The notes beneath the pieces are model-generated. The model ran no database searches. It saw nothing but the letters and a program-made list of their open reading frames with translations, and was not told the DNA's origin. Below, one piece after another: positions 11,911 through 22,881 of a DNA stretch of 64,000 nt. Location of the stretch: assembly GCA_002197995.1 (NCBI GenBank), contig NGZR01000002.1, forward strand, positions 9,052,001-9,116,000. The letters are read 5' to 3'. Source of the stretch: Gaeumannomyces sp. JS-464 (lineage: Eukaryota > Ascomycota > Sordariomycetes > Magnaporthales > Magnaporthaceae). Numbering within the stretch: position 1 is the first letter of the stretch; each line of letters begins with the position of its first letter. The position numbers and the translations under genes are program-made.

Positions 11911-12864
11911 ATGCGTAGCAACGGCATTGTCTCGCTCCTTGTGAGCTTTCTGCTACTCCTGTCCTTTGCCATCGCGCAGGACTCTACCACATTGACAGAC
12001 CCGCCTCCGCCTACTTCCACCGGCCAGCCCACCACAAGCAATGAGCCCACTGGCACTACTTCTGCCCCAACAAGCACATCTACAGGTGGTGGTGGCGGCG
12101 GCGGCGGCGGTGGTGGAGGAGGAGGGGGAGGAGGCGGCGGCACCGGCTCCAACAGGGGCCCGCCAGACGTGTACCTCAAGGTGCCCGAGCTGTCCGTGGG
12201 CCGGATCGAGCTCGACGTGGACAACCTGAGGGCCGACGTGAACCTGGCCGCCGAGATCGCGGGCCTCGTGTCCATCAACGCGGGCGTGCAGGTCGGCATC
12301 CAGAAGGTCAACATCACAATCGCCGACGTCAACGCCGAGCTCGAGCTCGTCATCCGGCTGGGCCACCTGGTCGAGATCGTCAACCGCACGCTGCACACGC
12401 TGGACCTGAACCCGCTGCTTGTCAACGTGCTTAACGAGGTCGGCGACCTGGTCGACGCCATCGTCGGCGCCGTCGACGGCCTGCTAGGGTCCATCCTGCA
12501 GGGCGATACCAAACTCAACTTCATCATCGACAACCTCGGCCACATCATCCAGGAGACTGTGGGCGCTGCGGGCGAGACTGTTAGCACCATCGTGGGAAGC
12601 TACACCCAGAATATGACCTTTACTGGCCAGCAAAAGACACTCGAAAACGGGTTGGTGCAAAAGACGTACGAGTACAAGCAGCTTGGCTCGCTCGTTAACG
12701 TCATCACGAATATCCCGGGCCAGGTTGTGCAGGCCGTTGTGGTAAAGGGCGGGGGCGGAGGGAACGGAGGCGGTGGTGGCAGCGGCGGCGGCGGTGGCGG
12801 CGGCGGCAGCAGCACTGTCACGACTGCCACGACGAGGCAGCCGGCGCCAACATCAACATCGTAG
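11911..12864 (+). CDS. secreted Gly-rich protein of unknown family, paralogue B
   Basis: An intronless frame of 317 aa begins with a clear signal peptide (basic start, then a Leu-rich core, cleavage after FAIAQ). A Thr/Pro/Ser linker and a first long polyGly run (about residues 56-78) follow. The core from 'GPPDVYLKV' has alternating hydrophobic residues and ends in 'TLDLNPLLVNVL'. A second region with 'QNMTFTGQQKTLENG' follows, then a second Gly-rich stretch and a Ser/Thr tail. It aligns over the whole core with the gene at 8619-9573, which is transcribed away from it. No Cys is present in the core, no catalytic motif was recognised and there is no obvious GPI signal. The alternating pattern suggests a beta-rich or amphipathic fold, but this is inference. 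It could be a wall, matrix or surface-active protein. Confidence 0.8.
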   Translation: MRSNGIVSLLVSFLLLLSFAIAQDSTTLTDPPPPTSTGQPTTSNEPTGTTSAPTSTSTGGGGGGGGGGGGGGGGGGGTGSNRGPPDVYLKVPELSVGRIELDVDNLRADVNLAAEIAGLVSINAGVQVGIQKVNITIADVNAELELVIRLGHLVEIVNRTLHTLDLNPLLVNVLNEVGDLVDAIVGAVDGLLGSILQGDTKLNFIIDNLGHIIQETVGAAGETVSTIVGSYTQNMTFTGQQKTLENGLVQKTYEYKQLGSLVNVITNIPGQVVQAVVVKGGGGGNGGGGGSGGGGGGGGSSTVTTATTRQPAPTSTS

Positions 12865-14812
12865 ACAGCTGTGAAACTTTTCCAGGGATGTTACGGTGTC
12901 GGGCCTAGAGCGACCTGAGCACATTCCGCAGTTCGCTGCCCCTCTTGTAAATAGAGCAAACGGGTCCCTTGGACACGGGCGAGCTCGGGAGCAGGAGATA
13001 CTTATTAATGCAACGTTTCGAGCACCATACAGGTCTTATCAGCTACGAAGCCATGAATATCTTCTCGCTCGTGGCCTTTGTTCCACGTACTGTTTGTTGC
13101 CTCTGCGCATCTGGTATTGTGGCTGGTGGTATTTGGCGCCTGGTCCCACTCCTCCCGCGGACCAAACGCGTCGGCGGCCATCACAAAACGTACGTTGCCC
13201 AGCCCGCGTCACTCTGCCTCTTTTCCTCTTCCATAGTATGCTACATTTCCCCACCGAGGAACGCCTGCTCACGAGCTACACTTCCCTCCTATCCAGCCAC
13301 AAGGTGCTCGCCGTGTTCGGCCTACCGTGGGGCTTTTTCCATTACCGCGCCCGGCAACCTAACCATCAAATATCAGTCAACATTGCCAAGGCCACGCCCT
13401 TCGCCGCGCGGCTAGATGGCCAGCTGTCCGAGGACACTCAGCATGTTTTTTACCCACCACGTCTTCCATGTCTGGGTCAATGCCATCACACTCGTGAACC
13501 CTTTCCAAGCTGGCTGTCTTACAGATTGTCTGGTGCGTGGCATCATGGCCGAACGTCTCTGGCAGTACCCAGCATTGCTACTCTCTCTTCCCTTCCGCTA
13601 ACCATCTGCATCGCAGAAAGTTGCTCTCCCACGGCAGCATTAGGACCCGCCAACTGCGAGACTCTGTCGGCCATTTGATCCAGCCGACGGCCACAGCCAC
13701 CCCTAGTTTCCCGACCCGATGTCTTAGGAGCTGCCTTGTTGCCAACAGGCTCAGCAACAAGTTGAACGAACATACAGCGAGGGTTAAGGGTCGGCGGAAG
13801 AGAGAGCGGAACGAAGGTAGGTAGGCTCCGGACCCCCACCCAGACTATCATCAGGTCCAAATCTCCTCTATATTCAAGAGACTCTCGTCAAAGCTCCGTG
13901 CTGACACGTAAGCGACCAGATCTTAGACAACGAGGATATCTTGGCTTGAGTCGCGGGCCTGGAAAGCCCTGTCTGCCCAGCAGCATCTTGGACTTTTCTC
14001 GACGAAGCAAGGCTTTGGCTGTCAGCACCCGAGCCGGGCTGATGTTTCACCATACAGATCAGGTCATACATGAGCTTGGAGGAGGCATGGAAAGATCTCC
14101 AAGCACGGACATAGACTTCTCTTCCAGCCTCAACGCATGTCATTTTCACGCGCTGCGACGAGCGCGTTTCCCCCCCTTCGATTCCCAGGCCCATCTTTGC
14201 TCGTGGCAAGCTGTTGGTGTGGATCGGTGCACGCGCTAAAAGGGGTCTGAGGGCGCAAGCTTACCCGTCTGCAACGCATCGGCATAGGACAATGGTGTCT
14301 CTAGCGCTTATTGGAGCACTAACGGACCTGCAGGGCCATGTCTGTCTCACATTTACGCCCACGGACGCTGCTGTTCTGCTCGCGCAAAGACCCGGCCGGC
14401 GTGCGAATGTGGCTGGCCGTCTCCCACGCACAGTTTGCGGAGACAGACGGCTGATAGAAGACCTTATGCCAAGATGGGAATATGCAGCGCTGCACCGCCA
14501 AGGCCTCTGCGGAGGATGGTGAGTCCGATGAGAGCATCAGTTCCTGGACATGTGTAAGCTATCGGGTTGGTGGGCTTGACTACCCCACGGTGATGTTGGG
14601 GACTCCGGAGGGTGATGTAGTATAAGTCGAGTCGACAGACTCCTGGCTTCGATATCTCTCGATCCAGGCCAGCAAGCACGACAGCAGCCTCGACACCAGG
14701 GACCTCTTCAGACCGTCGGACTACATTCGTTCTCGCAAACTCATTCGCTAATCGCATCACTGCCTATATCCCACTCTCGCTCTTGACATCTTCGCCTTCT
14801 CCCACCGCCAGA
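12865..14812. other. gene-free stretch
   Basis: The longest open frame (12896-13678, 260 codons) starts at GTG, has no recognisable domain and is cut across by other frames. Nothing here could be supported as a gene. The last about 200 nt are the promoter of the HsbA-like gene. Confidence 0.45.
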
Positions 14813-15945
14813 ATGAAGTTCACCAGCGCCCTCGTCACCGGCCTCGCCCTCGCTGGCACCGGCCTCGCCGCCCCGTCGACGTGCTCCTCGCCGCGCGCCA
14901 GGCTTGGCCGCCGCGACGCGGCAACCATCAACCTGGCGCTGACGGACGTGCTCGAGAAGATCTCGCTCTTCGACGCCGCGGTGCTGCAGTACCAGGGCGG
15001 CGCGGACCTGACCGCGATCGCCGAGACGGGCTACAACATGGCTGAGGCCATCCGCGGCGCCAGCGCCCGCGTGTCCAACACGAGCGCCGTCGGCTCCGCC
15101 GCCGAGGCCACCCAGTTCGCGCCCCTGGTCGAGCGTTTGACCGTCGCGGGCGAGGGGCTCCTCGGTCGCGTGGTTGGCCAGACCGTCAACTTTACGTCCT
15201 CGGGCATGTGCTCTGACATCTACAACTGCGTCAACGAGATTGGTATGCGCTTTAACACCCCATCCCAACAGCGTGACCTACATGATACTCCCCGCAGCAA
15301 TCACGAAGCCGAGGCCGGCAGCTGACCACAAAAACATCTTACCACGGAGTAGGCCAGGGCGTCGGCAAGCTGATGACTGAGGTGGCGGCCAAGTTCCCCG
15401 CCGAAGCCAAGCACCCGGCCCCGGCCACGATCCAGCGCTTCGCCGAGCTGTTCGCCTCGACCAACGCCAGGCTGCAGGCCTGCGCCGCCGCCGTGCCGCG
15501 CCCCGTCGGTTCGCACATCTCCCTCGGCCCCTGGCCCTTCCATACGAGCGCCCCGCCCACCGTCACCGGCACCGCCGTCCTGCCGCCGGCGGGCCCCGGC
15601 GCCGCCACGCCCTCGGCCCCGGCCACGGCCGCCACCAGCGCCCCCGCCGCCACGTCTGTCCAGCAGCAGCAGCCCGCGGCTAGCGGCGGCGGCGCTGCGG
15701 CGGCATCTCCTGCCCCTGCCGCCACGTCCGGACAGGCTGCCGCCGCCCCTGCTGCTGCAACCAGCTCGGCCGTCGCCCCTCCGCCCTCTGCGGCTGCGTC
15801 GGGCGTCCCCGCCGGCACCAACGCCGCCGCGGTTGCCGGCGCGACCCCCGCGGCGCCCCTGACTGGCGCTGCTGCGGCTTCGATCGGCAGCATTGCCAGG
15901 AGCGGCGCCGTTGTCGTGCTGGCTGCCGCCTGTCTGCTGCTGTAA
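14813..15945 (+). CDS. HsbA/galactomannoprotein-type cell wall protein, GPI-anchored
   Basis: The model has two exons (14813-15242 and 15350-15945) joined by a 107-nt intron, giving 341 aa in frame. The first about 20 residues (MKFTSALVTGLALAGTGLAA) are a signal peptide. The next about 140 residues are helical-looking with the spaced 'DVLEKISLFDAAVLQYQGG' and 'LLGRVVGQTVNFTSSGMCSDIYNCVNEI' segments of the hydrophobic-surface-binding protein A / cell wall galactomannoprotein family. The second exon continues the domain (VGKLMTEVAAKFP...ARLQACAAAV). It then becomes a long Ala/Pro/Ser/Thr-rich, probably O-glycosylated stalk and ends in a hydrophobic tail (GAVVVLAAACLLL) expected for GPI attachment. 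The family is secreted and binds hydrophobic surfaces or forms part of the wall. Other acceptor sites between 15300 and 15349 exist, so the exact exon junction is the weakest part of the model. Confidence 0.8.
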
Positions 15946-18900
15946 ATGGGCTTCTCGGGTTTGTCTGGTCTTCTGGCTGACTCTATAGCTGTGGGGGCTC
16001 CGCCAAGATGAGCGGCTGCCCTGATGAACCACCCTCACCGGAGGGAGTTGTTTCCTTGTAGGTTTGCGGTGCTTGTACGATATCCTTCGGGCTTGTGTAC
16101 GATGTTTAGATCTATTGAGTAGACCGTATGTGTGTTAATGACCAGGCTCTTCTTCCTTCTCATGTGGCAGCGCGGTGGTCTGTGACCAACTAACCTGCTC
16201 CATTTGCAGCCCATCTACCCTTCCGAGACAAGTTTTTGCCCCATGTGCTGACGACGATGACGCCGGAGTTGTGGCTGGATACAGCTACTAATTCCCCACG
16301 TCGCCCACTTGATAACGATGAGGTTTGTCATTTACCGAGATCTTAAGTGTGATTAGACGTAGGATGTTGGAACCGCCAGCCCATCTCCGACAGTAATGAG
16401 AGATAACCTTCGCCCTATAGGTCTGGTGGAATGGCGCGTTCGCCTCGGCTTTGAGCGGAACCCTCAACCCCTCCCTCTGCTGTTGCGCAAGAATTATCCA
16501 TGGATTTTAGGCGAATGAGACTCTTTCAGGAGCCTAAAAGGATACATATCCGTTTGGTGAAATTCAAGGATGATTAGGTCAGGGGTTGGGCATAGCTGGA
16601 GGTGTCTGGTGGTTTCATTGTGCTGAAGCTAGCCGAAGCTCGCTCCAGCCAGGCGCGTGCTATGGAGACAGGCACATCAGCGGGCTAGCAAGCTGGTTGG
16701 GCGGTATTGAGGCCGCTGTGGGGCGACCGCTTTAGCGCTCAATCCGCAGTGAGCCACTAACGTCCAGCCCGTACGGAGGGCTCTATTCTCTGTACCATCA
16801 CACATCCGTCACGTCTTGTCTCAATCACGTCCACGTACCAATACTTCTTCCCTCGCGTTCTCGATGGCCTCGCACACTTTGAACACCTTGGTCTTCCCGT
16901 CTACGTCTACTCGCCTTCGACTCCGCTTAAGCATTAGAACTTATGATTCCGTATTGATCCCTTACAAGGGTACCTACGCCGACACCAGAACCACCCAAAG
17001 ACCAGCGAGGACGGCCCTCGTCACACCAGACATTTCGCGAGGCGCGGAGCCACGCCGAAGATGATTACCAGCCATGAGCTCTAGAACCGGCATTGGCGTC
17101 ACCCCAAGTGTCGTCTAACCCTTATAGAGATACTCCAGCCATCTTCACCTCTACCCGGAACAATTGAAGCGTTGAACAACCAGCCCAAAGCTCCACTTGG
17201 TGGCGCCTAGCGGCGGCGATGACGACTCCGGCGCTTTCCGTCGTCAGGGTAAGCTTTTTATGGATGGAGAGGCTTGAAGCACATAAACACTTGGACAAGA
17301 CGGTGGCATTCCCCTCTCCCACAGCTCAGGTCGTTGTCACCTTGACAAGTCGTGCGACGTCGATGTCTTCAACAACTGACCAGGTATGACTGGCTGTGTT
17401 TAGATGTATGACAACCTAAATCGCAGCTTCAAGAGCTGGACCCTCCGGATCGGCAAGCTCTCGCGAGGGGCGAGGCCCATCTGTTCGAGACGCGCAATAG
17501 AGTCTCACTCTTGACGAGACATACATGATGATGTCCACGCATGGGGCAACGAGAAGCACGCCACCAGCACAGGCATACCACGATCGATCGATCGAGAGCT
17601 CGAACAGACGGCTCGCCAAGAACCCGAATCCAAATCGCTGGACCCCGACAGCTTCAACATGATGGCCGAAATCAGGCCGAACGACAAGCCCAGGCCAAGT
17701 GGCGGACCGTATCCTCGTGGAGATCGGACAGTGGGCAAAAGGTGCTGAGGTCTCAAGCACCGCTAGAACCACCAAAGTGTCCTCATTGTCGCGGCCACCA
17801 TCAAGAAGCGTATCCGGTAGCCATCGTCAGTGCCAAGGTGACACTTTACCAGGCAAAAATATCCAGACCAGGGCCGTGAAGGAAGCCCGCCCGTTCCGAA
17901 CTCTTGGCTAAGCATAGTCTTGTTCTCCCTCGCCTCCTGCCGTGGGATTGCATACAATTGTGGGCGGCGCGACGTCGTTGAGCCATCCACAATCTCTGGC
18001 CTTCTTGCAAGGGGCCTCGCCGCGCCGATCCGCATACAGTTGCGACAACATACCGTTGAACCCCTGAGCCTGTCCCCTGATCTCATGACACCAACCCTCA
18101 CTCGTCTATCAGGTCCTACACAGGTCACATGGCACCATAAACCCTCTCCCTCGACACAAACTCTCCTACCAGCGTCCCACAATAGCTACCTGAACTCACC
18201 ACCAGACAGCCGCACAATATGTCCAGATTGTCCACGAACTCAGCCTCGAAAGCCAGATTGACTGGCAGCTCCTTTTCGTCATCGGGCCTCAATCCGATCT
18301 CTCCAACTTCAACTTCGGGTGGTGTCATGTCATGGCTCCAGTCCAAGTGACTTCGCGTTTGCCCTTTTATCCGTCAACCGAGGCCCTGACCCGAACGTCG
18401 TGCGGATTAGCCGGGCAATCAGCCTGTTGACCGGACGCACCACACAAGTCGCACGGGCAGGCACATATCCGGCCCGCTTCTTGGCGGCTCGCGGTAGATC
18501 GCTAAACGTCAGGAGAAGCTCGCCAGCCATGGCTCAGGACAGAGGCGCCCCCTACCCGTCTTGGTATCTGCCTGCCCTAGCAGACGTGTGGTATGTCTAC
18601 GCCCCTGGCTCCCGTGTCGATATCCCGGGGCAGACCGATCGTCTCCCCCACTGAAATGGTTGCCCGTTTTCATCAACAAAAAGTCAAGCTGAAGTCCTCC
18701 AGGTGTGCCCCTCGGGATCTCGACCTTTCTGCAATTTAAACCGCCACCGGACAGAAAAAGTCTCCGTCGGAACCTGGCCCGAGATGGGGCATATAGACAA
18801 CATCATCCAATTATCACCCGCCAGGCCAGGCATGGAAATATCCCCGTCTGCGGCGCAACAGCAAAGCTGGGAGGGAAATCGCCGCTCCAGCCAAAAGCCC

Positions 18901-19793
18901 GTTGACAAGCGCCGTCAAGCCAAAAGCGCGGTGAGAAAGCCTTTCTGTCGGATACTAGCCAGGGTCGTGGCGCGTTTCTCTAATTAATCAACGACGGCAG
19001 CTTCATCCCAGAAATCTGTGGCCTCCCAAGGATCGATCGAGCAGGTGGTTCGGCAAGCCGCGCTGCCAATTGAGACATCGGGTACCTACTCTTCAAGCTT
19101 CACCCGCATGCCAGCCTTCCATCCCGAGGCCCAAGCCAGGGTATTGATCGCTTGTCTATCGGACCCCTCGCTACCAGATCCGCGACCCAGGAGCGGCGGG
19201 CCCTAGAACCATTGCATGCCCAACCAGCAATATCGGCGAGATACAAACACGATTACCTGTACGGGCCGGAAACGCTGTGCTGGCTTGACGGAAGTGGGCC
19301 TTTGCGTCCATGGCGTCCAGACAGGCTTTTATATTGCCTGAGCTCTGGGTCCAGATCTATACTTAGCACCCCACGCTGCGGTCCAGAGGCAATCACCCAT
19401 ATTATCTTCCCTTCCTGTCTCCGTCGCAGTCTGCAAGGACACGCTGCATCGCGTGGCAGCACATCACTACATGTCTTGGCGGCGCCTCCCGGGTCCCGGA
19501 CCGGCCGGCTCCCAGGGTAAACCCTGCTTCGCGAACGGCAAAGATCCGAGAGAAGATACCGCTTCTGGGCAACCATGATTGCCTGATAGCTGCTGGGCGC
19601 TGATCGCGCGCAGCCCAGAGCACATAAAAGCGCTGCTATTCCTCCCCGTATAACTTCCAACGATCCAAGCATCAGCTCCCACAACTATACTGCCCAGTCA
19701 CTACCCAACCAGTCACTATCAACTTTGTCAGAAGACGGCCAAGCTCCCCTCACTGCCCCAAAATCACCCTGTCACCTACTTGGTCTCCCAGTC
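15946..19793. other. long gene-free stretch
   Basis: No frame over this 3.8 kb gave a recognisable product. A plus-strand frame at 17541-17879 carries CPHCRGHHQEAYP, which faintly recalls a zinc knuckle of a retroelement Gag, but there is no other element feature. A (GATC)n tract occurs near 17581. The last about 170 nt are the CBM1 gene promoter, with a TATA-like CATAAAAG at 19623-19630. Confidence 0.4.
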
Positions 19794-20417
19794 ATGCAGA
19801 TCAAACTCCTCGCCCTTTCCATTCTCGTTCCCGGTGGCCTCGCCCAAGGGGGCAGAGGGGGGAGAGGAGGGGTAGGGGTGGCGGCGGCAACAAAGATGGG
19901 GGTGGCAACAACGCGCAGCCTCCCAACCCTCCGTTCGGCGCGACGCAAAGCATGTGGGGACAGTGTAAGGCTTTCTATCCATCCATTTCTGGGGGACAGC
20001 GATGTGAAGAGACGCTCTGCTGACTCAAGACGCGATTCCAAGGTGGAGGACGGACGTACGCTGGCGCCGTAGCTTGTCCCACTGGAGCCTACTGCAGGTT
20101 CGACGGCAAGTATGTGAAGTCCTCGATCTTGATATCCCACCGCCAAGGCTGCTCCGGCAAACGCTGACCGTCGCCCGCCGCAGTGATGGTGGTACCAGCA
20201 GTGCGTGCCCAACAACTACCCCAACCACAACGACCCGCCCGGAAACCCGGGCGGTCCCGGCGTCGTTACGCGCACCATTACCACAATCGTCACCATCGAC
20301 GACCCGCGGCCCACCCGGGTCACCACCTACATCACGTACCTGCAGCCCATCACGACCCCGATCCGAACCACTGTCATCACGCTGGTTCCCGGACAGCCCT
20401 GGCGGCCGGCTGAGTAG
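19794..20417 (+). CDS. small secreted CBM1 (cellulose-binding module) protein, frame-broken
   Basis: A signal peptide (MQIKLLALSILVPGGLAQ) opens at 19794. A Gly/Arg/Asn-rich stretch leads to a fungal-type CBM1 assembled from three exons (19794-19964, 20043-20109, 20184-20417). The module reads SMWGQC, CGGRTYAGAVACPTGAYC, then WWYQQCVPN. This supplies the conserved Cys residues and the aromatic Trp/Tyr residues that stack on crystalline cellulose or chitin. A Thr/Pro-rich tail (TRTITTIVTIDDPRP onward) ends at the stop. There is no catalytic domain. Two spots are inconsistent. The Gly-rich stretch must gain one G at a GGGG run near 19870, or be spliced as a 47-nt intron. The third exon needs one more base next to GATGG at about 20185-20189 to keep the WYQQC frame. 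Both look like sequence errors, but decay cannot be excluded. The product would act outside the cell. Confidence 0.65.
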
Positions 20418-20770
20418 GCACCGCACGGGTTAGGGGACACCCCAAATAATTACGTGTACTTAAAGCTTCGAGAGAAGAGATTGCTCAAGATGGGTTATAG
20501 TGTATTGTAAAATAATTTCCTAGGTAAAGGGATGTGGTCTTGGCTTCATCCTGATAGCTCCTGGCTAAAAAATGCAATTTTCCTCATCCCCATGCTTCAC
20601 ATCATGGTAGTCCGTGATGCCCTTGGATCTGTCCTGCCTAAAAGTCTGTACCACCATCCTATGATTCCGCTTGTCGGAGTAGAGACTGGATGTTGAGTCT
20701 CAGGGTGAATGTTGTAAACCATTGGCCACAACAGAGATGGGCCACATGGAATCACACGCGGGATAGACCA
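20418..20770. other. 3' intergenic region between convergent genes
   Basis: It separates the CBM1 gene stop from the stop of the UPF0303-like gene and is AT-richer than its neighbours. I see nothing else. Confidence 0.5.
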
Positions 20771-21494
20771 TCACTGCGGCGTCCAGTGACTGTTGATGAC
20801 TTCTACAATCACGCCGTGGTCCTCGTGCTGCTTCAGCCCGGACACGACGACGACGGCCACGATGCCCTCGACCCCACTGACCCGGATCGGCACGCCGCCG
20901 CCGTGGATGGCGAAGCGGCTGGCCTGGTCCGGGCTGAGGGCAAACTTGGACCGGAAGAGCTCCTCGTCGGCGCCGTACTTGCAGTGCAGCAGCCACGTGC
21001 TGCAGCCCCAGCGCAGCACGCTTGGCGCGCTTGCGCGCCACCCAGCTCTCGTTGTCGGGCGCCGTGCCCGAGCCGACGGCGGCCTGGAAGACGACCTGGC
21101 CGCTGTTGGCCAGCGCGATGGAGACGAGCGTCGGCCTCCTTGGTTGGCGAGGGCAGCAGCCGCGCGTAGAGGAGGTGGCCGAGCTCCCAGGCGTCCTCGG
21201 CCGTGAAGGAGGCGAGGGTGAAGGAGTCGCAGTTGGCTTTTACCTCCTCGGCCTGTTGATTAGATAGTGTCTGTTAGTAAGGTGCCTCGTCCACTCGTAC
21301 GTATGGGAGTGTAGTTCAAAAGTGATGTTTGGAAAGTAATAGGAGTAATGAAAATAAAATAAAAAGCTCACTGTTTCGGGTGGTGCAGTGATCGGTGGAG
21401 GCGAGTGCTCGATCCCCTGCTTTTGAGCCTCAAACACGGCCAGTAGACCAATGCCCGGAGACTGATTCGTTCTGTGCAGGACTTTTGAGGTCAT
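20771..21494 (-). CDS. UPF0303/heme-degrading-domain-like protein, two frame breaks
   Basis: Exon 1 (21494-21372) and exon 2 (21252-20771) are joined by a 119-nt intron at phase 0. Pieces of a single family profile appear in three successive frames of exon 2: 'FTLASFTAEDAWELGHLLYA', then 'TLVSIALANSGQVVFQAAV...DNESWVARKR', then 'VLRWGCSTWLLHCKYGADEE', ending 'FAIHGGGVPIRVSGVEGIV' and 'QHEDHGVIVEVI'. That order is characteristic of UPF0303 proteins (yeast YBR137W type, DUF336/GlcG fold), cytosolic proteins of poorly known function. One surplus base near 21127-21136 and one near 21017-21030 explain both shifts. Removing both gives 200 aa in frame. The gene is either a recent pseudogene or carries sequence errors; given the errors elsewhere I favour the second. 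Confidence 0.65.
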
Positions 21495-22258
21495 GTTGGG
21501 GGCATAAGAAGACGACTTCCGTTGCAGCTGAGGTTCAAGGCGGGGACGCGATTATGCGCGGGGCAGGAAAAATGTCGTCGTCACATTTTGACGTGGAGAA
21601 GAGCCGCCAGTTCTCCACTCTTGGATCTCCTTCATCTCTGATTTCGGACTGGTTGGAACAGCATCGTTTCTTATTTACACTGTACGATTAGGATAGGCCT
21701 TGCGGACGACGAGGCGCCAATTGTGCCATATAATGATAGTTTTCGTGTTGCAATTTAATGATAATCCAATACCATAATCCTCCCGAGATCTTACGTAAAG
21801 GCTTTCTAATATCTCACTTGTGACCACTCATCATGATCGGTATCTTTTAACCTGGGCCCTGTGGATGTGTGCTGCACCCCGACAATAGCAAGAGGCTCAT
21901 CAAAGAGACAGATAGGGTGCAAATGGTTAAGTATTTCTTTGTTCAAAAGGATCATGTGAGTGGCGAATCAGCGCCACGCCGCACGCCCCATGATATTGTT
22001 CTCAACTCTTCGGCTGAAAGTCACCTAGCCGTGCCTGTGTCATTCCTCGTTCTAGAGCGGCGAGTGAATTGCTACCCGGTGGCGTGTCAAAAGTCGGGCT
22101 CCCGTTTTCATCAAAACCAAAGGCTAGAGAAATAGACCTAAAGACATCATTTCCTCCTTTTCAACCCACCTGGCCATTTTGAAAAACGCTCCTTAAAAAT
22201 CAACCAGTCAACAGTCACCCTAGCCATTGATAACCACAAGACAACGAGTGGTCGCAAA
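21495..22258. other. intergenic region
   Basis: AT-richer DNA between two divergent genes. No gene, repeat or RNA was recognised. Confidence 0.45.
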
Positions 22259-22515
22259 ATGCGTGGCATGAAGCGGTACATGCTGGCGCCTCTGCCCGAG
22301 GCTCTGGATTCAGAGAGACACTATCGACGCAAGGTCCGCTTCGCTGAACCCGAGCCCCCGGCCAAGCTGCCGCCGCCAGGCCGCCAGGCCAGCGAGCCTA
22401 TTGCGACGCCAACGATGTCCTAATATGCGCCTTTGTGATCGGCTGCGTCATCGGATACCTCTTCAACACGGCCTTGATGCGAGGGGCCGACTGGGCTGCG
22501 TCAGCCATCGGTTGA
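22259..22515 (+). CDS. small single-pass membrane protein, unknown, one frame break
   Basis: ATG at 22259 opens a basic, Pro-rich N-terminus (MRGMKRYMLAPLPEALD...HYRRKVRFAEPEPP) that stops at 22423 as written. One frame over, the sequence continues as AYCDANDVLICAFVIGCVIG followed by YLFNTALMRGADWAASAIG and a stop at 22515. The second part is a convincing transmembrane segment. One missing base in the CTGCCGCCGCC tract (about 22366-22380) joins the two into an 85-aa protein. The family was not recognised. A tail-anchored or single-span membrane protein is likely from the sequence, and nothing more can be said. Confidence 0.4.
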
Positions 22516-22881
22516 GGCCCGCCTTCATAGCTGCTTTTCGAACAAGCCCAGCCCTCACGTGCCAAGGGATATACAAGTCAACGGTCTCAGCCAAGATTTG
22601 ATTTTCGGGCGGCAGTCATCCTTTTGGGGGACGGAGGTACCACACTGCCGGTGGCAGGGGCGGGAGAACGGCATTCTTAGGCTCAGTGGCGTTTTGGTAG
22701 CAGGGATTGTATTTTGGCCGCTGGCAATGTATTGGGGCGCTTATTGAGCGAAGGATTCGCTTAAGCGGTCAGTTCGTTCATGAGATACCGATCTTCTCAC
22801 ATTCCAGTTTACTGCGGGTCATTTGTTCAAGTCACAATTCATCCTTATTCTATCGTCTGATCACAGCAGGCTCAAGACACC
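22516..22881. other. intergenic region
   Basis: Short region between the small membrane protein and the PH-domain remnant. It may contain further decayed parts of that remnant, but none could be recognised. Confidence 0.35.

Noticed and set aside
12896..13678. 260-codon open frame downstream of the Gly-rich secreted protein
   Set aside because: Starts at GTG, no domain, signal peptide or compositional support, and rival frames overlap it throughout.
17541..17911. CPHCRGHHQEAYP motif suggesting a retroelement Gag zinc knuckle
   Set aside because: Spacing does not fit the CCHC knuckle and no reverse transcriptase, terminal repeat or target duplication is visible.
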